In this document: piece after piece, positions 7,722 to 18,140 of the stretch
Numbering within the stretch: the first letter of the stretch is position 1
How the letters are laid out: the number at the start of each line of letters is the position of its first letter
Position numbers and translations under genes: made by a program
From: Tolypothrix sp. FACHB-123
GTDB taxonomy: Bacteria > Cyanobacteriota > Cyanobacteriia > Cyanobacteriales > Nostocaceae
Length of the DNA: 64,000 nt
NCBI RefSeq assembly: GCF_014697075.1
Contig: NZ_JACJRE010000025.1
Span: forward strand, 1-64,000
Reading direction: 5' to 3'
The notes under the pieces: model-generated
Seen by the model: only the letters and a program-made list of their open reading frames with translations
What the model was told of the DNA's origin: nothing
Databases searched by the model: none

Positions 7722-10700
7722 TCAAGCACGCCCAACCAAGCTAGCAACGACTGTGGCTAACTCCGCCGGCTCGATGGGTTTAGGTAAATGTAGCTGATAA
7801 CCTTCTTGAATAGCGCGCATTCTGTCTTCGGCTCTCGCATAAGCTGTGAGGGCGGCGGCGGGAATATCTCCCCCTTGCTCTGGGGAAAGCGATCGCACTT
7901 TGCGGATGAATGAGTAACCATCTTCTGCTGGCATACCGATGTCACTGACAATGACATCTGGTTTCCACTGGGCAATAATCTCTAAGGCTTCTTTGACTGA
8001 TGGGGCTGTTTGGACTTCAGCTTGGGATTGTTGCAGTACAGTCATGATAAAGTCTCGGCTGTCGGCTTCATCGTCCACAACTAGCACCCGCACGCCTAAT
8101 AAGGAAGGCAACAACACTGATGGAGAATTTTCTTGTTGGTGTATTTGGGAAATTGTTATCTGTGTGGGCGATAACAGCGGTAGCTTGACTGTAAATGTTG
8201 CACCTTGCTCTTCCCCTGGGCTAGAGACTTGCACAATACCGCCATGCAATTCGACTAAATGACGGACAATTGCTAAACCTAATCCCAGTCCGCCATGCTT
8301 TCTGGTACTAGAACTATCTGCTTGGCGAAAGCGATCAAAGACGTAGGGCAAAAACTCGGAACTAATACCAATACCTGTATCTATTACTTGAATTTGAGCG
8401 TAGCTAGTTAGATTACCTTTGAATTTTTCGACGATTTTAGCCAGCTTAATGTCTATTTTACCGCCAGGTGAGGTAAATTTGATGGCGTTGGATAATAAAT
8501 TCCAAATAATTTGTTGCAAGCGTTCGGCATCACCAGAAACTAAAAATTGAGAGTTATGATCTGGCAGATGAAATTGCACGTCAATTTCTTTGACTTGGGC
8601 GGCGAGATGCACGGTTTCTAAGGCTGAGTTAATCATGGAAATCAGATTGCAAGTAGCCACATTTAACCGCAACTTACCTCTGATCATCCGGGAGATATCC
8701 AGCAAGTCTTCAATTAGCTGGGTTTGGATTTTGGCATTGCGTTCGATGGTTTCTAAACCCCGACTAGCTTGCATTTCGCTGAGATTGCGCGATCGCAATA
8801 ATTGTGCCCAACCGAGGATGGCGTTGAGGGGCGATCGCAATTCATGGGATAGTATGGCTAAAAATTCATCTTTCATCCGGTTAGCTTCTTGCAACTGTTC
8901 GGTTTGTTGCTGCAAAGAAGAAATTAACCGCGCCCGTTCCATTGCGATCGCTATTTGATCGCAAACTGCTTGCATCATTCCCTTTTGATTATCAGTAAAG
9001 CGCGTGCGGGTGCGGCTGCCGAAGGAAAGAGTACCTAAAAGCTGTCCTTGGGTAATTAAGGGGTAACTATAGTAAGCTGTGATGCCAATTGAGCGAATTA
9101 AGGCTGTTTTAGGATCGGTTGATTGCTGCACATTATCTAAAGCAATCTGACATTTTGTTTGCGCTGTCGTCCCACATACCGCTGCTCCCACAGCCAGATA
9201 CTCAATTTCTTTTGCCAGTTCTTCAGAAATACCTGTAGATGAGGCGAGATGCATGACTTGCGAGTTGTCCTCTAACAGGTAATTTAAATACATATCTAGC
9301 CCAATCTGTTCAGCAAGTTTACGGTATAAACTATCAACTAAAGCCACAGGATTTTGACTGGATAACAATTCACTAGCCGTATCAAATAAAAGTTGCAGCC
9401 GCTTGTAACCTAAAGACAGGGCTTTTGCTACCTGCTTAATATTACTAATATCTTGGAAAATTAATACACAGGTAGCCGGATAACCATGCATTGCGGGCAA
9501 AGTATCAGCAAATATCAAAAGAGAACGCACACCTTGATTTGTATGCCAATCTACCTCTAAGCCATCAAGGCGTTCTCCACGGGCTACCCGCACTGCGGGG
9601 ATTTGGTCATTCGTTAGGCGTTCACCATTGGCATCGGTGAAATAATAAAATTTATTGTAATCTTCGACTGGTATGCCTTGAGGAAATTCGCCCCCAGCTA
9701 CTTCATTCGCTGCGCGATTAGCAAAAGTTACCCTTGCTGTTCCCGGTTCAATAAATAATAGTGGCTTGGGCATTAAATTGAGGACATCTTCTAGCCATTT
9801 TTGCTGATTGCGTAGCAATTCCTCAGCTTGCTTGCGTTCTGTAATATCTAAAAATGCACCAATGCAACCTCTAGTATTACCTTCCTCATCAAATAAGGGT
9901 GCAACATATTCCAGCAGTTTAACGATGTTGCCATTGTCTTGGACAACATCAACTTCAAAATCCATAATTTCCACACCATGAGCAGCAGCATACTGCATGG
10001 GTAGTTCTTCTCCAGATATTTCCCTACCTTCACGGTAGACTTTAAAATTCGGTTTCTCTTCCAGTGGCGCAGAAAGGGAAGCATTGTTATTAGCTGAAAT
10101 TCCTAAATATTTAGCAAAAGCTGGGTTAACGCGGATATTTTTACATTCAGGATCTTCAGCAATCCCAATGCCAACGGGAATGACATCGAGCAAAGTTTGT
10201 AACTCAGTAACCCGCCGTTGTAAATCCTTGTTGAGTTGGATAATTTGTTTTTTGGCTTGTTGGCGTTCGCTTAAATCGAGAATAAATGCTACTGACTCTT
10301 GACGTTGTTCGCCCACAAGTACATAACCCAATAAAACTGGGATACGGCTGCCATCTTTGCGGATATATTCTTTCTCATAAGGAGTACAAGCACCATTAGG
10401 GCTTGCTTGAGCTTCCGCGATTCTCTCCTCATCTAAATAAAGGTATTCTGGGGGTGTAATTTCGCTCCAGCTAATTCTTCCGGCTAATAAATCTTCCTGC
10501 GTGTAGCCAATTAGAGATAAAAATTCGTTATTGGCTTGCTGGATACCGCCATAGATATCACCACATAAAATGCCAATGACATTTGCATCAACAAAACTTC
10601 TGAGTTTGGCTTCATAGGCTTTGAGTTCATCTTGCACGCGATCGCGTTGTTTACTCAGGCGTTCCACTACTGTGGCACTTTGCCATATAATGATGGCAAA

Positions 10701-11567
10701 AATCACCATAACGATAATCGCAAACAATGATATAGCAAACGCCGTATCATAGCCACCAACTTTTTGACCGAGAACAATTAACCATCCCACAACAAACGGA
10801 ACTGCGATCGCAGCTAATAATAACCTGCGAGACAACAAACCGCTGTCGGTATTGCTAGTAATTACTCGCATGAATCCCTGGTTTGGATTTGTCCACATAA
10901 TTCCAATACACAGCGCTATAAAAGTGATAGCTGTGTGTAACGCCATCGAAGTTGAATAAGGTAGTGGGCCATATAAACTATGTACTTGATAGGTATAGCC
11001 AATTAACGCTTGAAAGGCAATTAAACCAGCAATCAGGGCGAGAAACTGTGAATACCAATAGCTGCGGTAGGTTTTTTGATGCACCGCTAATTCTAGGGAT
11101 CTACCGACAAGCATAAAATTAAGTGCAGTATTCAATCCCATGCGCCCTGGCTGCGCTGTGAATATCGCATTTGGGGACTCGCGGAATAATAACTCGTCAA
11201 TGCCAAAATTCTGCCTAAAGACATATTGAACAACTGTCAACAAACCAATAAGCAATACCAATATGGCAAAAAAGCGAGAACCCCACAGGTAACGGGCGTT
11301 ATTTTGTAAAGAACCACCTTTTTCTTTGTTGAGATTCTGAGCTAACCACAGTGACACACCAGACAATATAAAACCTAAGGCTGTATTTGCCTTCATTGTC
11401 ACTAAACCGCTAGAACAGACACATTTGAGAAATTCAATGTTTAAGCCCCAGCCAATAAGTACAAATCCACCGATGAATATAGCGATCGCACTACTGACTT
11501 GTATTATCAACGCTTGTGTGGGGAGTTGATCGAGAACTTGCAGACGCCAGCGGTTTCTGTTTAACAT
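7722..11567 (-). CDS. Large membrane hybrid sensor histidine kinase (8 TM, 3 PAS, GAF, HisKA, HATPase, REC)
   Basis: About 1281 aa. The N-terminal ~310 residues contain about eight hydrophobic helices, an integral-membrane sensor. Then come three PAS domains (about 330-440, 460-580 and 585-715, with the usual coiled linkers containing ERKQAEE), a GAF domain (about 735-885), a HisKA dimerisation domain with the phospho-acceptor in ILSHELRSPLNAILGWAQLL, a HATPase domain with NLLSNAIKFT, DTGIGI and GLGLGLAIV, and a complete receiver (VLVVDDE, phospho-Asp in VIVSDIGMP, Lys in HLPKP). All phosphotransfer residues are present. The frame opens at TTG 11600; ATG 11567 is preferred. The signal is unknown. 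No partner regulator is adjacent. Confidence 0.88.
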   Translation of the reverse strand: MLNRNRWRLQVLDQLPTQALIIQVSSAIAIFIGGFVLIGWGLNIEFLKCVCSSGLVTMKANTALGFILSGVSLWLAQNLNKEKGGSLQNNARYLWGSRFFAILVLLIGLLTVVQYVFRQNFGIDELLFRESPNAIFTAQPGRMGLNTALNFMLVGRSLELAVHQKTYRSYWYSQFLALIAGLIAFQALIGYTYQVHSLYGPLPYSTSMALHTAITFIALCIGIMWTNPNQGFMRVITSNTDSGLLSRRLLLAAIAVPFVVGWLIVLGQKVGGYDTAFAISLFAIIVMVIFAIIIWQSATVVERLSKQRDRVQDELKAYEAKLRSFVDANVIGILCGDIYGGIQQANNEFLSLIGYTQEDLLAGRISWSEITPPEYLYLDEERIAEAQASPNGACTPYEKEYIRKDGSRIPVLLGYVLVGEQRQESVAFILDLSERQQAKKQIIQLNKDLQRRVTELQTLLDVIPVGIGIAEDPECKNIRVNPAFAKYLGISANNNASLSAPLEEKPNFKVYREGREISGEELPMQYAAAHGVEIMDFEVDVVQDNGNIVKLLEYVAPLFDEEGNTRGCIGAFLDITERKQAEELLRNQQKWLEDVLNLMPKPLLFIEPGTARVTFANRAANEVAGGEFPQGIPVEDYNKFYYFTDANGERLTNDQIPAVRVARGERLDGLEVDWHTNQGVRSLLIFADTLPAMHGYPATCVLIFQDISNIKQVAKALSLGYKRLQLLFDTASELLSSQNPVALVDSLYRKLAEQIGLDMYLNYLLEDNSQVMHLASSTGISEELAKEIEYLAVGAAVCGTTAQTKCQIALDNVQQSTDPKTALIRSIGITAYYSYPLITQGQLLGTLSFGSRTRTRFTDNQKGMMQAVCDQIAIAMERARLISSLQQQTEQLQEANRMKDEFLAILSHELRSPLNAILGWAQLLRSRNLSEMQASRGLETIERNAKIQTQLIEDLLDISRMIRGKLRLNVATCNLISMINSALETVHLAAQVKEIDVQFHLPDHNSQFLVSGDAERLQQIIWNLLSNAIKFTSPGGKIDIKLAKIVEKFKGNLTSYAQIQVIDTGIGISSEFLPYVFDRFRQADSSSTRKHGGLGLGLAIVRHLVELHGGIVQVSSPGEEQGATFTVKLPLLSPTQITISQIHQQENSPSVLLPSLLGVRVLVVDDEADSRDFIMTVLQQSQAEVQTAPSVKEALEIIAQWKPDVIVSDIGMPAEDGYSFIRKVRSLSPEQGGDIPAAALTAYARAEDRMRAIQEGYQLHLPKPIEPAELATVVASLVGRA

Positions 11568-11699
11568 CCAGGTTTTTGTAACCCCATCTAAACGTGCCAA
11601 GCCAATTTCATTGTGTTTTTGAGTCTAGTGGGTTATATTCTGGTATTTTATGATACTTTAATTTAATTTTTAATTTCATCTATCTATATGCATATTTTA

Positions 11700-11764
11700 T
11701 TGGGCATTGGGTATTGGGCATTGGGCATTGGGCATTGGGCATTGGGCATTGGGCATTGGGCACT
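11700..11764. repeat. Heptanucleotide tandem array (TTGGGCA)n
   Basis: About eight copies of a 7-bp unit, one of the short tandemly repeated heptamers common in Nostocales. It lies between the hybrid kinase and the glycosidase gene. Confidence 0.9.
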
Positions 11765-11808
11765 GAGCGAAGTCGAAGTGCCCCTGCCTGTTCAGCCCTA
11801 TGTAAATG

Positions 11809-14202
11809 TTAAAATCTCCAGGTATAAGCGCTGCCATTATCAGTAAAGCGTTGTTCGCCAATCCCAACTACTTCAACAATTACTTCTCTCTCTGGTGGTA
11901 TCCATTCCCCTACTCTAGGCACAATATCAACGACAATTTGATTTTCTTGCGTATATACTCTGATTTCTCTTAAAGAATAGTTTTGATTGTGACCGCTATT
12001 ACTAATTCCGTCATCTTCAAAAAATAAGTATTGGTTTTCACCAGGCCAAATACGCAAACGCAGTGAGTTTTGTGGCAATTCATCGACATATTGCTGCACT
12101 GGCTGCATGGGGATAATCGCACCACCACGGACATACAGTGGCATTTTTTCTAATGGTGCATGACTCAGAATATGGGTAGGGCCTGCGTATTGTTCTCCCG
12201 TCCACCAGTCATACCAAGTACCTGCGGGTAAATAGACAGCGCGATACTCAACCTCAGGACGGTAAATCGGTGCAGCCATTAGGGAAGCTCCCAGAAATAC
12301 CTGATCGTAAATTGTGTAGGTTTGGCGATCGCGCGGATAATGGTAAAATAAAGGTCTTAAAATCGGAGCGCCTGTTTGTGCCGCTTCCCAAAACAGATTG
12401 TAGATATAAGGTAATAGTTGATAGCGCAGGTTAATATATTCTCTACAGATATTTTCTGTGCGATCGCCAAATACCCAAGGTTCATGACGCGCCGTAGACA
12501 TAGCCGAATGTCCCCGCATCAAAGGGTAAAGCATTCCCACCTGCATCCATCGGGCAAATAATTCCGCAGTTGCGTTACCAGCAAACCCACCAATATCGCA
12601 ACCCACAAACGCCACACCCGAAAGCCCCATATTACACAGCATGGGTAAGGACATTTCCAAATGTTCCCACAAAGATTGATTATCCCCCATCCACACCGCA
12701 GACCAACGCTGCACCCCAGCATACCCCGAACGAGTCAACACAAAAGATCGCTCCTGCTGCCGATGACGCTTTAACCCCTCAGCACAAGCCTTAGCCATCA
12801 TCAACCCATATAAATTATGCACCTCCAAATGCGTCACATCAATTTTAGATTTTAGATTTTGGATTTTAGATTGAAAATCTTCCCCCTTGTCCCCCTTGTC
12901 CCCCTCATCCCCCTGCGGCGCATCTAGCGGAAACCAAATCTTCTCCCCCCCATCCCCAAAGGGACGATTATCAATGGCGGGTTCATTCATATCATTCCAA
13001 ATTCCCGCCACACCGATATCGGTGAGACTTTTGTGCAAATCACCCCACCACTGACGCACATCAGAACGTAAAAAATCGGGAAAAACCGCCTTTTCCGGCC
13101 AAACATAGCCGTGGAATAACGCGCCATCGGCTTTACGCACAAAATAATCCTTAGCTAGCCCTTCATTAAAAACCTGATAATTAGCTTCCGGTTCATACTT
13201 CACACCCGGATCGATAATTGTCACCGTCTTAAAACCAGCCTGTGCTAAATCGCCAATTAACTTTGCTGGTTCCGGGAAGCGTTTCGGACTCCAGGTAAAC
13301 ACGCGATAACCCTGCATATAATCAATATCCAAGTGGATAACATCGCAGGGAATGCGACGCTGACGAAATTCTTGCGCCAGTTTCCGCACCACATCTTCTG
13401 ATTCGTAACTCCAGCGACATTGATGATAACCTAGCGCCCATTTGGGTGGTAGCGGCATTCTCCCTGTTAATTGCGTGTATATACGCAAAATGTCTGCTGG
13501 TTCGGGGCCGTAGATAATGTAATAATCTAGCTCGCCGCCTCGTGTTTCCATCTTCCATACACCAGGCTGTGCTGCACCAATATCAAATTGACTCCAAAAT
13601 GTCGTGTTAAAAAAGATGCCATAACTCAACTCTGGACGCAACGCCATAAAAAAGGGAATGGCTTGATACATTTCATCAGTCAATGCATCGTAATCTAAAG
13701 CATCAACTGTCCAGTTAGTTTTGACTTGGCTGAGTTTATCTAAAAAACCAGTGCGTTCCCCAAAGCCATAAAAATGCTCATCGGCGTAGATTTTCTTCCA
13801 GCCAGCAACCGCACCTCTGCGCCAACCTATCCCCAAATCCACATCTTCCGCAAAGGGACGATTAGCGTTATCAAAGCAAACTAGGCGAGAATTTTGCTTT
13901 TCCACGCACAAGCGGATTTTTCCCGTAGTAATTTCTACCGCAGTCTCATTATCTTGGACTTTAAAAGGTACTTGCGTCCATTCTGAATCATCCATTGTTA
14001 CCGCCCAAGAACGCCGGGGAGTAAATTCTCCAGTCGGTGCGAACCTGACGCGAACTAAATTAGGGGAAAGTATACTAATGTGTAACCGCGAATTCCCACA
14101 ATCAAAATTAACAGTGCGCTCGCTCCAATCTACAGCCTGTACACTACCGATATTGTTCCAAGGTTGGTTAGTTGTCGGTAATTTCCCAAAATATTGCGGC
14201 AT
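11809..14202 (-). CDS. Glycoside hydrolase family 31 alpha-glucosidase-like enzyme
   Basis: 797 aa, the usual length. An N-terminal beta-sandwich includes the galactose-mutarotase-like region, followed by the catalytic barrel: [15 protein letters not shown], the nucleophile in [43 protein letters not shown] and [12 protein letters not shown]. It should hydrolyse or transfer alpha-linked glucose. No signal peptide is apparent, so it is likely cytoplasmic. The frame is open to 14268, but the first 22 codons derive from a palindromic repeat; ATG 14202 fits the family start. About 20 extra residues (DNA about 12840-12911) are encoded by intergenic-type repeats inside the barrel domain. Confidence 0.9.
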   Translation of the reverse strand: MPQYFGKLPTTNQPWNNIGSVQAVDWSERTVNFDCGNSRLHISILSPNLVRVRFAPTGEFTPRRSWAVTMDDSEWTQVPFKVQDNETAVEITTGKIRLCVEKQNSRLVCFDNANRPFAEDVDLGIGWRRGAVAGWKKIYADEHFYGFGERTGFLDKLSQVKTNWTVDALDYDALTDEMYQAIPFFMALRPELSYGIFFNTTFWSQFDIGAAQPGVWKMETRGGELDYYIIYGPEPADILRIYTQLTGRMPLPPKWALGYHQCRWSYESEDVVRKLAQEFRQRRIPCDVIHLDIDYMQGYRVFTWSPKRFPEPAKLIGDLAQAGFKTVTIIDPGVKYEPEANYQVFNEGLAKDYFVRKADGALFHGYVWPEKAVFPDFLRSDVRQWWGDLHKSLTDIGVAGIWNDMNEPAIDNRPFGDGGEKIWFPLDAPQGDEGDKGDKGEDFQSKIQNLKSKIDVTHLEVHNLYGLMMAKACAEGLKRHRQQERSFVLTRSGYAGVQRWSAVWMGDNQSLWEHLEMSLPMLCNMGLSGVAFVGCDIGGFAGNATAELFARWMQVGMLYPLMRGHSAMSTARHEPWVFGDRTENICREYINLRYQLLPYIYNLFWEAAQTGAPILRPLFYHYPRDRQTYTIYDQVFLGASLMAAPIYRPEVEYRAVYLPAGTWYDWWTGEQYAGPTHILSHAPLEKMPLYVRGGAIIPMQPVQQYVDELPQNSLRLRIWPGENQYLFFEDDGISNSGHNQNYSLREIRVYTQENQIVVDIVPRVGEWIPPEREVIVEVVGIGEQRFTDNGSAYTWRF
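12840..12911. repeat. Intergenic-type repeats inside the GH31 coding region
   Basis: Reads AATTTTAGATTTTAGATTTT on the plus strand, followed by tandem CCCCCTTGTCCCC units. The same TTTTAGA heptamer array occurs intergenically at 19029-19058. It is in frame and encodes a Gly-Asp-Lys-rich then Lys/Ser/Ile-rich stretch. Confidence 0.75.
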
Positions 14203-14229
14203 GATAACTGATGAAGGTTGACTGTTGAC

Positions 14230-14295
14230 TGTTGTACGGGCGGGTTCACAAATATCCTCACTGTACAACGATAATTCTCAATCAACCCGCCCCTA
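14230..14295. repeat. Palindromic GGGCGGGTT element, copy 1
   Basis: Outer arms CGGGCGGGTTCACAAATATC and the inverted AACCCGCCCCTAC enclose a variable centre. A second copy is at 20685-20748. It is miniature-element-like and sits immediately 5' of the GH31 start. Confidence 0.65.
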
Positions 14296-14302
14296 CTGAA
14301 GG

Positions 14303-14344
14303 TTGACAAATGACAAATGACAAATGACAAATGACAAATGACAA
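14303..14344. repeat. Heptanucleotide tandem array (TGACAAA)n
   Basis: About six 7-bp copies between the GH31 gene and the response regulator gene. Confidence 0.85.
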
Positions 14345-14348
14345 TCTT

Positions 14349-14738
14349 TTAATTCAAGACTACACCTACAACTTCCTGTAAATCTTCCTCCTTCCAGGGT
14401 TTGCGGATACAAGCATAAAGATTAGCTTGTTGTCTAGCACGCTCAATTGCGGCTTCATCAGCTTGTCCTGTCAACATGACAGTAATCACTTCGGGAAAGC
14501 GTTGATGAACTTGAGTTAAAAACTCATCTCCTCTCACATTAGGCATTAGCCAATCAGAGACAATGATGAGAATTTTGATTTCTTCCTGTTCTAATTCATC
14601 AATCACAATCCAGGCTTCTTCCGCACTTTCCGCAACTTCATAGATATACTTATTGCCAAATAACCTTTTAAGTTGTTCCTTCAGTGCCTTTAAAATTGCA
14701 ACTTCATCATCTACACAAAGAATAGCAGCATCAGACAT
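14349..14738 (-). CDS. Single-domain response regulator
   Basis: 129 aa, a lone receiver domain: acidic pair in ILCVDDE, phospho-acceptor Asp in IIVSDWLMPNVRG, Thr in VMLTGQ and Lys in IRKPW. There is no output domain, so it acts through protein contacts. The frame opens at 14783, but ATG 14738 follows AAGGA at a good distance and begins MSDAAILCVDDE. It lies 20 bases downstream of the histidine kinase gene in the same direction, so the two form a two-component operon. The signal and target are not visible. Confidence 0.88.
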   Translation of the reverse strand: MSDAAILCVDDEVAILKALKEQLKRLFGNKYIYEVAESAEEAWIVIDELEQEEIKILIIVSDWLMPNVRGDEFLTQVHQRFPEVITVMLTGQADEAAIERARQQANLYACIRKPWKEEDLQEVVGVVLN

Positions 14739-14758
14739 AATAAATTTCCTTGACCTAT

Positions 14759-16399
14759 TTAAACAGACTTTATGGGCAACCACACACTGAATTGAGTATG
14801 CCCTGGTTTAGTATCTAATGTTATGCGCCCTTGATGTTTATCAATAATTCTGCGGGAAATATGTAATCCTAAACCGCTTCCCTCACCAGCAGGTTTGGTG
14901 GTAAAAAAAGCATCAAATATTTTTTGCCGTATATCTTCGGAAATGCCAGATCCTGTATCTGTAATGCTTACCTCAATTTCCTGTTCTTGCTGACGGGTGG
15001 CGATAGTCAGCGTCCCTCCTGATGGCATTGCTTGAATAGCATTAAAAATCAAGTTTGTCCATACTTGAATTAGTTCGTCTGGGTAACCCCAAATGTCTAG
15101 TACATCTTGATAATCTCGAATTAAGTTGATATTACGTTTGAGTTGATTGTGATAAATAGCCAGGGTTGTTTCTAATCCTTCAGTTACGTTTAATAACTGT
15201 TTTTTCCCACTTTGATCGAAATGTGAATAGCTTTTGAGTGCAAAAACAATTTTAGCAGAACGATCCACAGCATTGCTAATCATCTGATTGTTGATAAAAC
15301 AGGAAGTGAGGTTATAGGCAAACTGTATAGCCCATTCTCCTGAATCACCTTTTAGCAGAGGTAACAAAGATTCAATATCTTCAGTTATACCCATATCCAT
15401 CAACAGATCGGCAATGTATCTAGCATTGTCAATATCATTCTCTTGAAGTGTATTGGTAATTTTGCGTTTTAGCACCCGGTCTTTTTGCGAACCTAGGGAC
15501 GGTTGATTTTGCAGCGCCCTATTAACGATATCAAACAAAATTTCTTGTTCTTTACTGTCCAAGTGCTGATGTAAAGAAGCAATTTCTGCGAGCGCTTCTT
15601 GTAATGCCTTATCTGTATTACTTGCCGATGCTTTGATAATCCCTAAAGGATTATTAATTTCATGGGCTATTCCCGCAATCAGTTGACCTAAAGATGCCAT
15701 TTTTTCTTTTTGAATTAACTGATCTTGGGTTTGGTGCAGTTCTGTCAAGGCAGCTTTTAATTCTTGGTTTTTATTCCACAATCGCCGATTAAAATTATAT
15801 GATAAACCCCCAATAATAGCGGCTGATAATATTAACGAAAATGTAGTACCAATATCTGCTATTTTTCTTCTCTGCTCTTTTTGCTCTACATAATATTTTT
15901 CTAGAGTAAAAACTTCAGCATATAACTCATCATATATTTTATCAATACCATCGGCATCGATTTGCATTGCTTCTTTAATTTTACCTTCGCTGACTAGCTT
16001 GAGGGCACCATCAATTTGTTTTCTATAGAGGCGATGCAGGCTAAATAATTTATTCAAATTATCTTGTCGATCAATTTGCCGTAGCTCATTCAAAATGATG
16101 CTTGTACTTTCTTTATTTTCAGCCAGTTCTTCTGTTAAATCCTCATCAATTGTACCTTTAGAAATACCCTCCCATTCTAAGGCATTGAGTCTGCTGACTT
16201 GCTCTTTGACTTGAGTTAAAAGTAGTCTGGTGTTGTTGCTGCTTTCTGCCATCTGATTGAGTTGATAAATTGCCACCGCTGTGGCGATCGCAACTATAAT
16301 TGCCATCAACAAAGTAGAAAACGTCGAAGATTTAGACTTAAGCTTGACTGGAGCCTGAGTCAACTGACCCTTCAAGAGAAGATAGAGGTGATTAAACAT
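14759..16399 (-). CDS. Membrane sensor histidine kinase
   Basis: About 546 aa. There is one membrane helix near residues 31-50 and another near 180-205, enclosing a predicted four-helix extracytoplasmic sensor. A coiled coil follows, then the phospho-acceptor motif [16 protein letters not shown]. An unusually long insertion (about 130 residues, including helical segments) precedes the catalytic ATPase domain with [20 protein letters not shown] and GSGLGLHIS. It is partnered with the response regulator 20 bases downstream. The frame opens at TTG 16429; ATG 16399, preceded by AGGA, is preferred. The kinase call is secure, the ligand unknown. Confidence 0.87.
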   Translation of the reverse strand: MFNHLYLLLKGQLTQAPVKLKSKSSTFSTLLMAIIVAIATAVAIYQLNQMAESSNNTRLLLTQVKEQVSRLNALEWEGISKGTIDEDLTEELAENKESTSIILNELRQIDRQDNLNKLFSLHRLYRKQIDGALKLVSEGKIKEAMQIDADGIDKIYDELYAEVFTLEKYYVEQKEQRRKIADIGTTFSLILSAAIIGGLSYNFNRRLWNKNQELKAALTELHQTQDQLIQKEKMASLGQLIAGIAHEINNPLGIIKASASNTDKALQEALAEIASLHQHLDSKEQEILFDIVNRALQNQPSLGSQKDRVLKRKITNTLQENDIDNARYIADLLMDMGITEDIESLLPLLKGDSGEWAIQFAYNLTSCFINNQMISNAVDRSAKIVFALKSYSHFDQSGKKQLLNVTEGLETTLAIYHNQLKRNINLIRDYQDVLDIWGYPDELIQVWTNLIFNAIQAMPSGGTLTIATRQQEQEIEVSITDTGSGISEDIRQKIFDAFFTTKPAGEGSGLGLHISRRIIDKHQGRITLDTKPGHTQFSVWLPIKSV

Positions 16400-16428
16400 A
16401 CATCCTAGGCAATAGAGGTTAAGAAGCA

Positions 16429-16575
16429 ATGATGACTGCTATAACAGTCAAAAAATCTGTCAGCGGCACCCCAAATACTGTTGATTATGAGATGATAGCA
16501 AAGCTCAAGTACTTAGAACACAGAAAACAACAGCTAAATCTCAATATTATTTTTCCCTGTTTACCCAAAAAATAA
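16429..16575 (+). CDS. Possible 48-residue small ORF divergent from the kinase
   Basis: Starts with ATGATG after AAGAAGCA and encodes MMTAITVKKSVSGTPNTVDY plus a Lys/Gln-rich helix and PCLPKK. It has no known family. A perfect 20-bp hairpin lies 190 bases downstream and could end its transcript. Low confidence. Confidence 0.28.
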   Translation: MMTAITVKKSVSGTPNTVDYEMIAKLKYLEHRKQQLNLNIIFPCLPKK

Positions 16576-16765
16576 CACACATTTCTTGGCATATATATTT
16601 GAGAAAATCCCGATATTTCTAGCGATCGCATCCATAAAAAAGTAGATAATTTATTTCTATCGGTGTGTAGATAATTTAATTAAAATAAAAGTTTACAATC
16701 TACAAACAATAACTAGAATCAACTGTTCAAGTTAGTTCTGGTAACGGTCGGAATAAAACAACGGT

Positions 16766-16809
16766 AAAGGATAAAAGAAAAAATAGTTTTATTTTTTCTT
16801 TTATCCTTT
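16766..16809. terminator. Perfect 20-bp AT-rich hairpin with GTTT loop
   Basis: AAAGGATAAAAGAAAAAATA is followed by GTTT and then its exact reverse complement. It resembles a terminator on either strand or a folded RNA element. Confidence 0.6.
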
Positions 16810-16892
16810 TCATATTTTATGAAGTAGAACAGCAGCAACAATTAAAGATTTATATTGTATCTCTCCAGAGAAACAAGTTAATACCGCCGGGC

Positions 16893-16921
16893 GAAATTCA
16901 AAATTCAAAATTCAAAATTAA
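16893..16921. repeat. Heptanucleotide array (AATTCAA)n
   Basis: Three to four 7-bp copies; the same unit recurs near 45840-45860 and 50346-50370. Confidence 0.7.
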
Positions 16922-16979
16922 GACAGAGTAAACGTTTTATTAATTTGGAATGGGTAGTTTATTTCCGCTTACTGAATAT

Positions 16980-17260
16980 ACCAAAATGAGTAGGCGTTAA
17001 GGCATTTCACCTGCGGAAAACACCAAAATGAGTAGGCGTTAAGGCATTTCACCTGCGGAAAACACCAAAATGAGTAGACGTTAAGGCATTTCACCTGCGG
17101 AAAACACCAAAATGAGTAGACGTTAAGGCATTTCACTTGCGGAAAACACCAAAACGAGTAGGCGTTAAGGCATTTCACTTGCGGAAAACACCAAAATGAG
17201 TAGGCGTTAAGGCATTTCAAGTAAGTAAAATGGTATTTCAAGTAAGTAAAATGGCATTTT
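16980..17260. repeat. 42-bp tandem repeat array
   Basis: Five full copies and one partial copy of a 42-bp unit beginning ACCAAAATGAGTAGGCG, at 16980, 17022, 17064, 17106, 17148 and 17190. Copies differ only at a few transitions (AGGCG/AGACG, ACCTGC/ACTTGC, AATGAG/AACGAG). A 21-bp unit (AGTAAGTAAAATGG and so on) then occurs twice at 17220-17260. Because 42 is a multiple of 3, a spurious minus-strand frame runs through it. Confidence 0.93.
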
Positions 17261-18140
17261 GAGAAAGCGATTGCGGATTTTGCTAACTCGTTTTAGTGAA
17301 AATATAAAATTTAGGTGAAGTTCTTGCAAAGATGTAGTAAATACTTTGAAAGAATGTTTTAAAAGTCCTGTTGTAGGTAACGAAAACCTTTAGATCACCC
17401 TAAATCCACGCCACTTCCTACCCTGCGGGAAGCCGCAAGGGCGGAGTAGCTCTCCTTATTAAGGGGGACTTTAATTCTAATTCCCCCTTTTTTAAGGAGG
17501 GTTAGGGGGGATCGAAACGTTATGGGGCGAGGTTATAAGACTTGTGTATACAGGGTAGCTTTTTAAGGACTGGGGATAAATAAGTGTCTAAAATTGCAGC
17601 TAAAAACTTTTCAAACAACCTCTAAAGGTTGGCAGCAATATTGATTTATCCCACTCTTGATTCATTATACCCTAGGGGCTGAGTTTGCTTCAACAACAGG
17701 TATTCACGCTGTCTTGGGTGACTATTACTGTTTACTAAAAAATTAGCAATTAGTCTCTACAGATACAAGAACTATGATAATCTAGTCAGACTCATCAATA
17801 TTTCAGCGAATTTACTTTTGTGCAAATTAGCTGTTGGTAGGAGAAAAATTTGCAAATAAATATTTAAACAAAATTTAGCATAATTATTTGTCATTACGCT
17901 AAAAAATTATGATAGCCATCTCATCCCCTATACCATGCATTTTTGTCACCAAAGGACTATATACTAGACTAGACTTTAAGCGATTTGAGCTTTTTGTTAA
18001 TTGTGATACCTTAAACTATTAATTTTTAGAGGAAATACTAGCTAAAAAACAGTTCTTAAGGTTTAGTAAAAATTAGATCAAGTATCATCAAAAAAAACGA
18101 AAACTTCATGTGGTGTGAAAATCAAGAGAGGAGTGAAAAC
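17261..18140. other. Long intergenic region with common palindromic repeats
   Basis: Holds a hairpin repeat at about 17458-17512 (AAGGGGGA paired with TTCCCCCTT, then AAGGAGGGTTAGGGGG), common in Nostoc genomes. The remainder is AT-rich with no supported gene. The promoter of the downstream squalene synthase-like gene presumably lies between 17900 and 18120. Confidence 0.5.

Noticed and set aside
16969-17241. 90-codon minus-strand frame across the 42-bp repeats as a protein gene
   Set aside because: Period 42 is a multiple of 3, so the frame is an artefact; no start signal and a perfectly repeating CLNAYSFWCFPQVK content.
16980-17260. CRISPR array
   Set aside because: The repeats are directly contiguous with no unique spacers, and no cas genes are present.
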